A stretch of 64,000 nt of DNA from Paraburkholderia sp. BL25I1N1 (lineage in GTDB: Bacteria > Pseudomonadota > Gammaproteobacteria > Burkholderiales > Burkholderiaceae), in contig NZ_PVZB01000023.1 of assembly GCF_003002025.1 (NCBI RefSeq), positions 62,001-126,000 on the forward strand. The letters run 5' to 3'. The number at the start of each line of letters is the position of its first letter. Position 1 is the stretch's first letter. Both the position numbers and the translations under genes were made by a program. The notes beneath the pieces are model-generated. The model was not told the origin of the DNA, did no database searches, and worked only from the letters and a program-made list of their open reading frames with translations. Shown here piece by piece: positions 1 through 8,537 of this stretch.

Positions 1-744
1 GATAAGGTCGACCGGATATGACGATCCGCTCGCCCAATATCGATCGAACTCATTTGCGACATCGGTTGAAATCGGGCCTACTGCCAGTACATCGAGGTCG
101 GCGAAAACAATGCCATCGGTGGCGCCGAAGTATTCGTCGCCGATATTGCGTCCGCCGACGATCGTTACGGCGCCGTCAGCGGTGAATGACTTGTTGTGCA
201 TGCGACGGTTGGCACGCGAAAAATCCGTCAGGAAGCCGATGAACTTCGGCTTGCGGATGACGAACGGATTGAACAACCGGACCTCGATGTTTGGATGCGT
301 CTGAAGCGCGGCCAGCGTGCCATCGAGTGAAGACGATATACCGTAGTCGTCCAGCAGCAGGCGTACGCGTACGCCGCGATCGGCCGCCGCACGTAATGCA
401 TCGAGCAGGAGCGTGCCCGTGAGGTCACTTCGCCAGATGTAATATTGGACGTCCAGCGTACGCTCAGCCGTGCGAATTAGCTCCATGCGCGCAGCGAAGG
501 CTGCACGCGGGTCCGCCAGCGGATGAATGCCGGCCAGATCATGGTGAGCAGCAAGCTCATGAGCGGCAGAACGCCCAAGCGTTGTGGCCTGCGCCTCTGC
601 GTTGCTTATTGCCGTCGATGGCGTGCGGCTTTCAAGCGGTGGCAACGCGCAACCGCACAGCGCGGCCGCGCAGACGACATTCAATGAAACGACAATAAGC
701 GACCTTTGGAAGAAGCCGGGTGCAAAGTGTCTCGGCAATGGCAT
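1..744 (-). CDS. clsC: ClsC-like cardiolipin synthase / phospholipase D family lipoprotein (partial, 3' end outside window)
   Basis: The visible 248 residues are the N-terminal half of a phospholipase D superfamily protein; the reading frame runs open off the left edge. An N-terminal hydrophobic segment ends in a lipobox (Leu-Cys-Gly-Cys32), so it is probably a lipoprotein. The run LDVQYYIWRSD near residue 98 and the first HKD motif (His183, Lys185, Asp190, followed by IVGGRN) match the pattern of E. coli ClsC (YmdC), which makes cardiolipin from phosphatidylethanolamine and phosphatidylglycerol. The second HKD motif would lie beyond the window. The ATG at 744 is chosen because it gives a clean signal peptide. 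It could instead be a generic PLD-type phosphodiesterase. Confidence 0.8.
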   Translation of the reverse strand, partial: MPLPRHFAPGFFQRSLIVVSLNVVCAAALCGCALPPLESRTPSTAISNAEAQATTLGRSAAHELAAHHDLAGIHPLADPRAAFAARMELIRTAERTLDVQYYIWRSDLTGTLLLDALRAAADRGVRVRLLLDDYGISSSLDGTLAALQTHPNIEVRLFNPFVIRKPKFIGFLTDFSRANRRMHNKSFTADGAVTIVGGRNIGDEYFGATDGIVFADLDVLAVGPISTDVANEFDRYWASGSSYPVDLI

Positions 745-1472
745 GGCTTAACCGGGCTCTGCGGACAAACAAATGGGACTTCATCTTTTCCTGAGCCGCA
801 AGAGGAATCTGAGCGATTGGAACGCCGGGGAAAGTGTTCGCTCATTCATCCTTTTCACGGAAAACTCCCTTTCACTTCAGGTCCGCACAGGGAAATGCCG
901 TGTCAGACAGGGCCTTGTTTTTGTCACGGGGCAGCTTGCAAGTCGTCACTTCCTTTCTTGAGGCTTTCTTTCACGCGGTCTTGAGGCCCACTTTTACGTT
1001 ATAGGCCCGTTGGACAATGCTTGCCATGCTCCGCGGGCGGATCGGCGCACAACTGCGGAAAAGCTGCCCCTTCTTGCTGACGTGAGGACCAATTTATCTT
1101 AACGCCATTTCGCGTACAGCTTCCGCTGCAGCGTCGCGAACATCTTTTTTGCAAGACCCTCGCATTTGAAATCGACAGGCCGATGGCGCGTGGAAAACCC
1201 TGCCGCTCCTTGTCCAGATGTGACGGGCTTGTGCAGCAAGTGCATTAAGCGATTCCATACCGTGGCAGCCGGCTCACACAAATATGAGAGGTAGCGCCAA
1301 CGGAGAGTCGCGACCCGAGCAGATAGATTGGGCCCGATTGCGTGACGTGGATTGAGAATGGCAGAATTTCTGATCGCCAGTCCTTGTGCAGACGGGCCTT
1401 CGCGGCTACAACCTGAGTGTGCCCGATACATGGGCCCTTGCTGTATCCATGGTTGTATCAGGGAGAATGCTT
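745..1472. other. Intergenic region without a recognisable gene
   Basis: About 730 bases separate the divergently oriented PLD-family gene and the next plus-strand gene. Short open frames exist on both strands, but none has a convincing ribosome-binding site, domain or composition. Promoters for both flanking genes must lie here; I could not assign them with confidence. Confidence 0.5.
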
Positions 1473-2147
1473 ATGCTCGATGTCTTGAAGAGCGGGGCAG
1501 TTGCAGCCCGATTGGCTACCGGTGACTGGATTGCCATGACACTAACCATCGGAAAGCTGCATGGACGCGCTGTGTTGTTTCTGGCGTTGTCGACAGCGGC
1601 GGCGCTACCCGGTTCGAGTTTTTCGTTCGGCGCGGAGCCGGCGGACGCCAGCAGGACTACCCGTGAAATCTGCATACCTAAAGGAACATATCCGACGGCG
1701 GGTGGTGGCACGACGGTTTTCTCGCACGAAAAGACCTGCTTTAGCCGTCCCGCGATTGACACCTACGCTTGGGAGAAGAAGAGCGTGCGGATAAAAAAAG
1801 GCGCGTCCGACGCCTTCAACGGATTACGAATCGTGATGTACGATTACCACGACGCGCTTTACCACTGTGCCAAGCGGCGTATGCGGCTGCCTACGCTTGA
1901 TGAACTGAAGGCACTGTTTGCCTATACGAACGCGCATGGCAGTCCGGGTGGAGGAAGCCATAATGCAATCGTCGCGTCAAAAGACGACTCGCGTTATGAG
2001 GGTGGTATCTATGCTTGGGGCGGTTCCAGCCCGTATTGGACGCATACGCTTGCAGGGAACCGCATGCACAAGGTAGTGAATCTGGCCGACGGCCGGGTGA
2101 GCATCCGGCACGATCCGCAACCAAACTACGTATCGTGTGTACGTTGA
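1473..2147 (+). CDS. Exported protein with a C-terminal Lcl/FGE-like fold candidate
   Basis: Product of unknown function. The C-terminal half contains CAKRRMRLPTLDELKALF, then YWTHTLAG and a terminal NYVSCVR. This arrangement (a Cys, an R-L-P-T-x-x-E segment, W-T-x-T and a terminal C-V-R) resembles the DUF1566 (Lcl) or formylglycine-generating-enzyme-like modules of secreted proteins. A hydrophobic segment (LHGRAVLFLALSTAAALPG) followed by small residues looks like a signal peptide. The start is uncertain: ATG 1473 has GGGAG about 7 bases upstream but leaves a long n-region, while ATG 1536 gives a more typical signal peptide. It stands alone between divergent and convergent neighbours. The domain assignment is an inference from motif shape. 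Confidence 0.55.
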   Translation: MLDVLKSGAVAARLATGDWIAMTLTIGKLHGRAVLFLALSTAAALPGSSFSFGAEPADASRTTREICIPKGTYPTAGGGTTVFSHEKTCFSRPAIDTYAWEKKSVRIKKGASDAFNGLRIVMYDYHDALYHCAKRRMRLPTLDELKALFAYTNAHGSPGGGSHNAIVASKDDSRYEGGIYAWGGSSPYWTHTLAGNRMHKVVNLADGRVSIRHDPQPNYVSCVR

Positions 2148-2270
2148 AGAAATTAACGCGCTACTTGCAGACGGTCCTGCCCGCGTCGGATGATTGAAGG
2201 TCGCAGATGTGCGGAACTCGCGCCGCGCGCCCTCTCGCGGCTGACATGTAACCGTCAATGTGCGGAACGT

Positions 2271-3485
2271 TCATACCGCACTTTGCGGCGATTCCGCCAA
2301 GGAAGGTTTCGATCCGAAGCTCAGAAGGAGGCACCCGGCAATCCCGGAAAGTAATGAGCCGACGATGACGCCCAGCCGGACAGGAGTGAAGAATTCGGCT
2401 CCTTCGAACGCGAGGGAACCGATGAACAGACTCATCGTGAAGCCGACGCCGCATAATGAGGCGACGCCAGCGAATTGTCGCCAGCTTGCCCCTTCGGGAA
2501 GTTTTCCCAGCCCGACAGCGATGAGTGCTGCACCTGCACCATATACACCGACGAGCTTGCCGACAAAAAGACCCGCCGCAATACCGAGTGGCAGCGGCGC
2601 CGACAGCGCAGCAAGGGTAACGCCGGCAAACGATACGCCGGCGTTTGCAAACGCAAAGACAGGTAGTACCGCGAAGGCGACCCACGGGTGCAGGCCGTGT
2701 TCAAGCTGATGCAGGGGAGCTTGTCCCTTGGCGTCCTTCGTCTTCAAGGGTATGGCGAACGCCAGTGCGACACCCGCAAGCGTTGCGTGAACACCGGACT
2801 TGAGAACGAATACCCACAGGACGATTCCGGTGAGAATATAGGGCGCAAGGCGCGTAACTCTTTGCCGGTTCAGCGCAATCAGGACCGCGATGGCGCAGGC
2901 CGCCAGAAAGAGCATTGCAAGCGAAAGATCAGCGGTGTAGAAGAGCGCAATGATAACGATGGCCCCGAGGTCGTCGGCTATCGCAACTGCGGTCAGAAAT
3001 ACTTTCAGCGACATCGGCACCCGGCGGCCGAGGAGGGAAAGGATGCCGAGCGCAAACGCGATATCAGTTGCCGTCGGAATGGCCCAGCCGCGGAGGTTTG
3101 CCGTGTCACCGCGGCAAATAAAGAAGAAAATGAATGCCGGCACCACCATGCCGCCAGCGCCGGCGACGACCGGCAGCACTACTTGCGCGGGCGTTGACAG
3201 TTCACCTTCGATCACCTCACGTTTCACTTCGAGCCCGACCAGAAGAAAGAAGATGGCCATCAATCCGTCGTTAATCCAGAGCAGTAGTGGCTTTCCGATG
3301 TGGAACGACCCAAACCGGATCTCGACCGGAATGTTCAGCAAATGGTCATAGATCTGCCGAAGCGGCGAGTTGCTGAAGATCAAGGCGAGAAGCGCGGCGG
3401 CCGCGAGCAACAGGCCCCCGGCCGATTCCATTTTCAGGAAGTCGGAAAGGCCATCGGAAAGCTTACGAGACGCATTGTGATTCAT
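2271..3485 (-). CDS. nhaA: Na+/H+ antiporter NhaA
   Basis: A 404-residue, very hydrophobic inner-membrane protein that exchanges Na+ (or Li+) for H+ and helps control cytoplasmic pH and sodium. NhaA hallmarks are visible: NDGLMAIFFLLVGLEVKRE near residue 72, TATDIAFALGILSLLG near 138, and the paired aspartates of IADDLGAIVIIALFYT at Asp171-Asp172, equivalent to the ion-binding Asp163/Asp164 of E. coli. The frame extends upstream to 3599, but the start at 3485 (MNHNASRKL) matches the family N-terminus better and the extra residues look non-homologous. Transcribed alone; the next gene upstream on the same strand is 176 bases away. Confidence 0.93.
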   Translation of the reverse strand: MNHNASRKLSDGLSDFLKMESAGGLLLAAAALLALIFSNSPLRQIYDHLLNIPVEIRFGSFHIGKPLLLWINDGLMAIFFLLVGLEVKREVIEGELSTPAQVVLPVVAGAGGMVVPAFIFFFICRGDTANLRGWAIPTATDIAFALGILSLLGRRVPMSLKVFLTAVAIADDLGAIVIIALFYTADLSLAMLFLAACAIAVLIALNRQRVTRLAPYILTGIVLWVFVLKSGVHATLAGVALAFAIPLKTKDAKGQAPLHQLEHGLHPWVAFAVLPVFAFANAGVSFAGVTLAALSAPLPLGIAAGLFVGKLVGVYGAGAALIAVGLGKLPEGASWRQFAGVASLCGVGFTMSLFIGSLAFEGAEFFTPVRLGVIVGSLLSGIAGCLLLSFGSKPSLAESPQSAV

Positions 3486-3661
3486 CGTGTCGGCTCGCGT
3501 ATCGGCAGTTTCTCGTGAGGGTGAAGCCTGGGATAGAGGCGGGGTCGCGTGGTCCCGTCCGTTCAGAAAGTAGAGTAACGTCTGTGCGTCGCAGTGCAAC
3601 TAAAAGTGATTCCACATATCCGTCGTTCGTGCATGCATGCCCCGGATCGCTGAGATTGCAT

Positions 3662-4243
3662 TCAGATACTGAGTGGGCTCACCTTGGTTCCCGAAAGGGA
3701 AACGTCGGCCATCAGCCCCGAGTTGGTCAGCACAATTGCGTCAACAGCGGCGGTTGCCGTCGACGTGTCGATTGTGCCGTTTGCGCCTATCTTCACGAGT
3801 GCGACTGACGCGTCAGTGCCAACCGACCACCCCTTGGCGCCGCGGAATTTCTGGAGTGCATCTTCCGTCATGAAAAGGAAGATGATCGCCTTGGATTGTG
3901 CGCCGGCTGTAAGACCGAACGAACCTGATACCGTGCTGTAGTAGCCGACCGTGCGCTCGGCTACCCGCAGCGCACCTTCGCCGTACTGTCCACCTACAAC
4001 GAACCCGACCTGGAGAACTGAGGGAAACACCAGCACGCCTTGCGCTTTGGACACGAGTTCGCGCGCGCCCGGCACCGACGCGTAGAGTCGCGATATCGTT
4101 CCATCAACGCTTGCGTCAATCGACTGGCGCTTTGACGCGTCAGTCGCCTCACTCCTGGTCCCACTCGGAGTCGTGGTGCATCCCGCAAGGAGTAGACCGG
4201 TGATGCCGGTCGCGGTGTGCAGCAGAAAATTACGTCGTTGCAT
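3662..4243 (-). CDS. SYLF (YSC84-like) lipid-binding lipoprotein
   Basis: A 193-residue protein with a twin-arginine-like N-terminus (MQRRNFLL), a hydrophobic core and a lipobox ending LLAGC, so it is probably an exported lipoprotein. The rest is a SYLF/YSC84 domain: AQGVLVFPSVLQVGFVVGGQYGEG in the first half and YYSTVSGSFGLTAGAQ in the second, closing with LSLSGTKVSPL. SYLF domains bind lipids such as phosphoinositides in eukaryotes; the bacterial role is unknown. The ATG at 4243 is preferred to 4255 because GGAGG sits 5 bases upstream of it. No obvious operon partner. Confidence 0.85.
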   Translation of the reverse strand: MQRRNFLLHTATGITGLLLAGCTTTPSGTRSEATDASKRQSIDASVDGTISRLYASVPGARELVSKAQGVLVFPSVLQVGFVVGGQYGEGALRVAERTVGYYSTVSGSFGLTAGAQSKAIIFLFMTEDALQKFRGAKGWSVGTDASVALVKIGANGTIDTSTATAAVDAIVLTNSGLMADVSLSGTKVSPLSI

Positions 4244-5287
4244 GTCATCCTCCATTGCAATTCCCGCCGTCGTTTCCTTGTTGATCGGTTTGATGGCGCT
4301 GGTCGAGTGGCCGCGCCTCCCGGGCAGAGGCGTATTGCAAGCGCGCTACCGATCGGCCGGTGCTGCCATGCAGGTCCTCTCTGCTGCGCAATCTGCCCGC
4401 AGGCGCTATGGCCTGCGAACAGTACGCATGTGAATAGCGTTAAGCCCTCGGTCCTGATGTCAGCGTCTGGCGAGTGCGCGCCCGCTAGAAAGACGAACGA
4501 CCTGGCCTGATCTCAGAGCACTTCATACGTTCATTACATGCATTCCCGGTCTTCGTATGCACGGCGCGAAATAGTGCACTACGGGCGGCTGTTGAACAGC
4601 GCCACATGAACAGGCTGCGCAGTATGACGTCTCGATCTCGGCGTTCATTGGTCGGGGAACATTGAAGCAATTTGAGTGCTGCTATTTCGGCAGCTACGAT
4701 TACGGGCCAAGGCGTCGCCTCCCATTTGTCGGCGGCCATGACAGGCCGGCTGCGAGCTTCCGCCTGATGGCATCATGTCATACGGTCCGGATGCCGAGAA
4801 AGTGGACTTTGGTCCTAGGTGTATACACGCGTTCGAGGAAAGGTTTCTGGCTAATCCTTTTCGCGACGCAAGGTTGTGGTCTTAGGGATGACCGTGTTTT
4901 TTCGCCAGCGCTCGACCCTGCTCGCCGCTTGCATTCGACGTGACGGGGCGTGTCGTGCAGATCGCACGCGAAGGAACAGGTCGAGGTGATTCATGCCCAG
5001 ATCGCGATGTTTCGCGCGATGGGAGGTGGTCGGCAGATGCCCGGGGTGTTGCACAGGTAGCGCATTCCCGACGAGTGCAAAACATCGATGCTTGCTCCGA
5101 CGCCCTCCCGGACGAAGTACAGCACGAAACGCGAGGGTGCAGAGCGCATCACGAGAGAGAGGTGCGGCAGCAGGACGCGCCGCGCGGAACAGACGAATCC
5201 GGCTATCACGCCTGGTTGGCAAGCGGACCTCTTCAACGAACGCTCCGGTCTCACATCGCGTCCGGATGAGCGGCCGAGAGACGGACT
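4244..5287. other. Long gene-poor region
   Basis: Roughly 1 kb between the SYLF gene and gltS. Several open frames of 60-125 codons occur on both strands, notably on the minus strand around 4850-5254, but they overlap in several frames at once, are rich in Arg/Ser/Pro and have no domain that I recognise. I see no intact gene, RNA gene or mobile element. It may hold decayed sequence. Confidence 0.5.
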
Positions 5288-6490
5288 TTAGCCATAAATA
5301 GGGAGCAGCAGAAACAACTTGATGACGATCGCGTTGGCGATGTCGATAAAAAATGCGCCCACCATCGGTACAACCAGAAAGGCGAGATGGGATGGGCCGA
5401 AACGTTCTGTAATGGCCTGCATGTTGGCGATGGCAGTCGGCGTGGCGCCGAGGCCGAAACCACAGTGTCCGGCGGCCAGCACGGCCGCGTCATAGTTGCG
5501 GCCCATCACGCGAAAGGTGATGAAAATCGCGTACATCGCCATTGCGATGGCCTGCATGACCAGAATCGCGAGGAGCGGTAGTGCAAGCGAGGCGAGATCC
5601 CATAGGCGCAGGCTCATTAGCGCAATGGCGAGAAAAAGCCCGAGGCTAACATTGCCGAGCAGCGACACCGCGAGCTCGAATGGTTGATACAGACCGCGCA
5701 CGGCGAGCGCGTTGCGCAGGATGACGCCGATAAACAGGACGCACACGAACGTCGGCAGCTCGAACGCTGTGCCAGCAATCCACGATGCGAGTGCCGAACC
5801 AACGGCAAGGCAAACGGCTATGAGCGCAACTGTTTCGATTACGGCCTCTGCCGTGATCGGCCGGACTGCCTTTGGCTGTTCGAAGCCTGTTGTGCCCGCG
5901 ACATCAGGTTTCGGGCTGGGGGAAAGACTGTACCGGCTGATGAGAAAACGCGCGACCGGTCCACCGATCAATCCGCCGAGGATCAGGCCGAATGTCGCGC
6001 AGGCAATCGCAATCTCCGTTGCCGAGGCGAGCCCGTGACGAGCTGCAAAAACCTTCGCCCACGCCGCTCCCGTCCCGTGTCCGCCGGATAGGGTCACCGA
6101 TGCGCCGAGCAGACCGAGAAGGCGGTCTTGCCCCAACGCCCAGGCCAATCCGATGCCAAGCGCATCCTGCATCACGAGCAGTCCGACCACGACACCGAGA
6201 AAGACGATCAACGCACGGCCGCCGGCCCTCAGTCTGGCCAGATCGGCATTAAGGCCGATGGTGGCAAAGAAGGTGAGCATGAGAGGCGCCTGAAGCGTCG
6301 TGTCGAATTGCACTTCAATTCGCAAGATGCTGCGTAACGCAAACACGAGTAACGCGACCAGCAGGCCGCCAACGACCGGTTCGGGGATCGTATAAGTTCG
6401 AAGCACACGGATCCGGGCAAGGATCTGGCGACCGAGCAGAAGCACCAGGGCGGCAGCCATCAGCGTTTCCTGCGTGTCGAGCCTGAACAT
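5288..6490 (-). CDS. gltS: Sodium/glutamate symporter GltS
   Basis: A 400-residue polytopic inner-membrane protein of the GltS family, which imports glutamate with Na+. The characteristic SGGHGTGAAWAKVF segment lies near residue 144 and a related GHCGFGLGATPTAIANM segment occurs in the C-terminal repeat, as expected for the inverted-repeat architecture. FFATIGLNADL near residue 83 is also typical. The open frame continues upstream to 6634, but the ATG at 6490 (MFRLDTQET) fits the family N-terminus and has a G-rich segment (GGGGGTCGG) just upstream. It is monocistronic and well separated from both neighbours. Confidence 0.92.
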   Translation of the reverse strand: MFRLDTQETLMAAALVLLLGRQILARIRVLRTYTIPEPVVGGLLVALLVFALRSILRIEVQFDTTLQAPLMLTFFATIGLNADLARLRAGGRALIVFLGVVVGLLVMQDALGIGLAWALGQDRLLGLLGASVTLSGGHGTGAAWAKVFAARHGLASATEIAIACATFGLILGGLIGGPVARFLISRYSLSPSPKPDVAGTTGFEQPKAVRPITAEAVIETVALIAVCLAVGSALASWIAGTAFELPTFVCVLFIGVILRNALAVRGLYQPFELAVSLLGNVSLGLFLAIALMSLRLWDLASLALPLLAILVMQAIAMAMYAIFITFRVMGRNYDAAVLAAGHCGFGLGATPTAIANMQAITERFGPSHLAFLVVPMVGAFFIDIANAIVIKLFLLLPIYG

Positions 6491-7238
6491 GTCCGACCCC
6501 CAGTCGGGAGGATGCTCACACGAACCCATACGGTGTGTCGGCGAGTGAACGATTTCACGCAAAGCCCACCAGACAACCGGTAATACCCAATAATGCCGTG
6601 CCAGCGATCGCGCCGAGACGGAGCGGTGTGACATGTTCGCGTCTTCGAAAGTGAGAGCGCCGATAACTTGCCTTTTGATAAAAACGACTCGTCGCAGTGC
6701 AGCGACGCAAGCACACTGGTGGGGAGGAATTGACCTCTACAAAATGATAATAGGCGGCGCGTGTACCCATTGATACCCGTTTTTTGTCGCCGAAGGAGTC
6801 GGCATTCAGCCGCCAGGGGTTGCAGTTTGATCAGTCGGCACGCGGTCATGTCGAGGCGGATTGCCGTCATTCGCCAACGCCCTGCTGCGACGAATGCGAC
6901 GATGCGACGGGGGCAGTTTGCGTTTGCAGGTAACCCAGTATCGCGAAAGAAAGTTCGTTAGCAGGAAAGGGCCGTGGCATCATGGTTGAATGGCTCGGGA
7001 AAAGAGCGGATATCCGGGCATCCGGGCATCCGGGCATCCGTGCGAAAACTGAACAGGGGCATGGCTCCCATAGGGTTAGTAGAAGACAGGACGTTCGCTC
7101 TGGCTCGGGTACGTTCGATTCTCATTCAATACAAGTCATCAGCGCCGGTCCATGCCGAAGTGTGGACTCTCGCTGCGTGAGACGGTCAGACGTAAGTCTC
7201 CGTGTGATGTTTTAACGGTCTCGGACAAGGAGGCCAGC
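6491..7238. other. Intergenic region upstream of gltS and the next plus-strand gene
   Basis: About 750 bases between divergently transcribed genes. It contains a short tandem repeat (listed separately) but no open frame with convincing coding character. Promoters for both flanking genes are expected here. Confidence 0.45.
7013..7040. repeat. 8-bp short tandem repeat
   Basis: The unit TCCGGGCA is repeated three times in a row and followed by a partial fourth copy (TCCG). It is non-coding and lies about 200 bases upstream of the 7239 gene. Slippage-prone repeats of this type can vary between strains; no function is visible. Confidence 0.7.
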
Positions 7239-8261
7239 ATGAGCGTGTTCAACTGGTTGTTTAGACGCGAACCACCGCCCGGTGAAGCTACCGCGCGAGA
7301 GACGCGTGAAGCGCTTGATCGAATCCTCAATCTGGCTCCGCAACTGCGGCTCGTGACGAACCATGCGGCGAGACTGGCACCGGCCATCAGATGTGCGTTG
7401 GAATATGTGCGCGCTCTGACCGAAGATGTCCCAATCGCACGCGAGGCGAGCGCCGCGGCGTGGTCATCGGACCCACACATTCACGCCTTCTTTGCGGTGT
7501 CGGAGGATGTCACCCGCGCGCAGAGCCGCTCGGCCGAACTGCGTGCGTACTTTGACCGAAATGCACTGGATCGCGAGGCGTTTGTTTTGCTTGGTATGGC
7601 CATGACCGAGCGCCGCACCCTGGGCGTCGCGCAGCACGGCGATGCTGTACGTACCGACGTTGAGCGAACGACGGTCAGTTTTGGCGATCATCAGGTGCGC
7701 GTGTGCGAACGCAATGAATCGGAGTTGCGTGACGAAATTGTGTTGCGGGTCGTGGAGCAACTCGCGCTTGAAGCGCTCGACCGGATCGCCGCCGACGTAT
7801 CGCGCCGTGGCCTGCTGGAACAGGAGCGTGCGCTGCTGAATACGCGACTCATGCTTCTAGGGCGACAGGGCAAGGGCATGAATTCACTTCTGGACGGTAA
7901 CCGGTTGTCGGGTGTCGGAGAGATGGCTGCCTTGCAGGCGCAGCTCGAGGAGAACAACCGCAAACTGGCTGGCCTTGGGCTAAAGACCGACGCACTGGAG
8001 CGGGAGATCAGCATGGTATGCGAGATGCTGACGTCGCCCGGTCCTTACATTCAGGTGGAAAAGAGGACGCTGCGTCTTGACCGGACGAACGTGATCGTGG
8101 ACGACGACCATCAGCGTGAAAGTACCGAGATCCGGGTTCATCTGGCGCGGGTGCCGGGTGCATTGCAGGAATCGCGTGCCTTCTGTCTGGTGCGTTTCGC
8201 GCGAAACGATCTGCATGCGGTCCCACGCATGTCGGACGATGCAAACCAATGGCTTCTGTGA
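7239..8261 (+). CDS. Conserved-type hypothetical protein with coiled-coil segment
   Basis: A 340-residue cytoplasmic protein of unknown function; I recognise no family. The start at ATG 7239 (MSVFNWLFRR) is supported by an AAGGAGG ribosome-binding site 6 bases upstream, so the longer frame from 7152 is rejected. There is no signal peptide or membrane segment. The central and C-terminal part (about residues 195-265, including LEEQ/LQAQLEENNRKLAG-like stretches) is charged and heptad-like, suggesting a coiled coil. A conserved-looking LGMAMTERRTLG segment lies near residue 120. It has no close same-strand partner. Confidence 0.65.
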   Translation: MSVFNWLFRREPPPGEATARETREALDRILNLAPQLRLVTNHAARLAPAIRCALEYVRALTEDVPIAREASAAAWSSDPHIHAFFAVSEDVTRAQSRSAELRAYFDRNALDREAFVLLGMAMTERRTLGVAQHGDAVRTDVERTTVSFGDHQVRVCERNESELRDEIVLRVVEQLALEALDRIAADVSRRGLLEQERALLNTRLMLLGRQGKGMNSLLDGNRLSGVGEMAALQAQLEENNRKLAGLGLKTDALEREISMVCEMLTSPGPYIQVEKRTLRLDRTNVIVDDDHQRESTEIRVHLARVPGALQESRAFCLVRFARNDLHAVPRMSDDANQWLL

Positions 8262-8312
8262 CGCTCCGACACGTGATATGCCGAACTCGCGACACGGGAT
8301 GCGGCTACACCT

Positions 8313-8440
8313 CGCGTCAGTCTGGAAAAGTCTTGTTGGGCGCCAATCGTTTTGGACGCGACGATGTCGGCGTCGCCCTGCGGGGACAACCGGCCACCGC
8401 CATGCTTGTGTCGTTCAAGCTTACGGCGATAGGCTCGGCG
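8313..8440 (+). pseudogene. Decayed fragment of a Na/Pi cotransporter gene
   Basis: One frame reads ATAMLVSFKLTAIG (about 8394-8435), nearly identical to ATAWLVSFKLTGIG of the intact Na/Pi cotransporter at 10639-11595. Just upstream, CGCGTCAGTCTGG and TTGTTGGGCGCCAAT parallel the bases that encode RASLGILLGSN in the intact gene. Between the two blocks there are extra bases and a frameshift, and the similarity ends after the second block. The simplest reading is a short, frameshifted relic of a related transporter gene. The alignment was made by eye. Confidence 0.5.
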
Positions 8441-8537
8441 TTAGTCGCTACAAGAAAGTGATTGCGTCAGTTGGACTGCAAACACCCTCACGCGCCTTAT
8501 CGTCCAGATCGGGTTCATTGGGACGGGGTAGTTAAAA

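Noticed and set aside
4991..5254. An 87-codon minus-strand frame as a small cysteine-containing protein
   Set aside because: No ribosome-binding site, several overlapping frames in the same place and no recognisable family.
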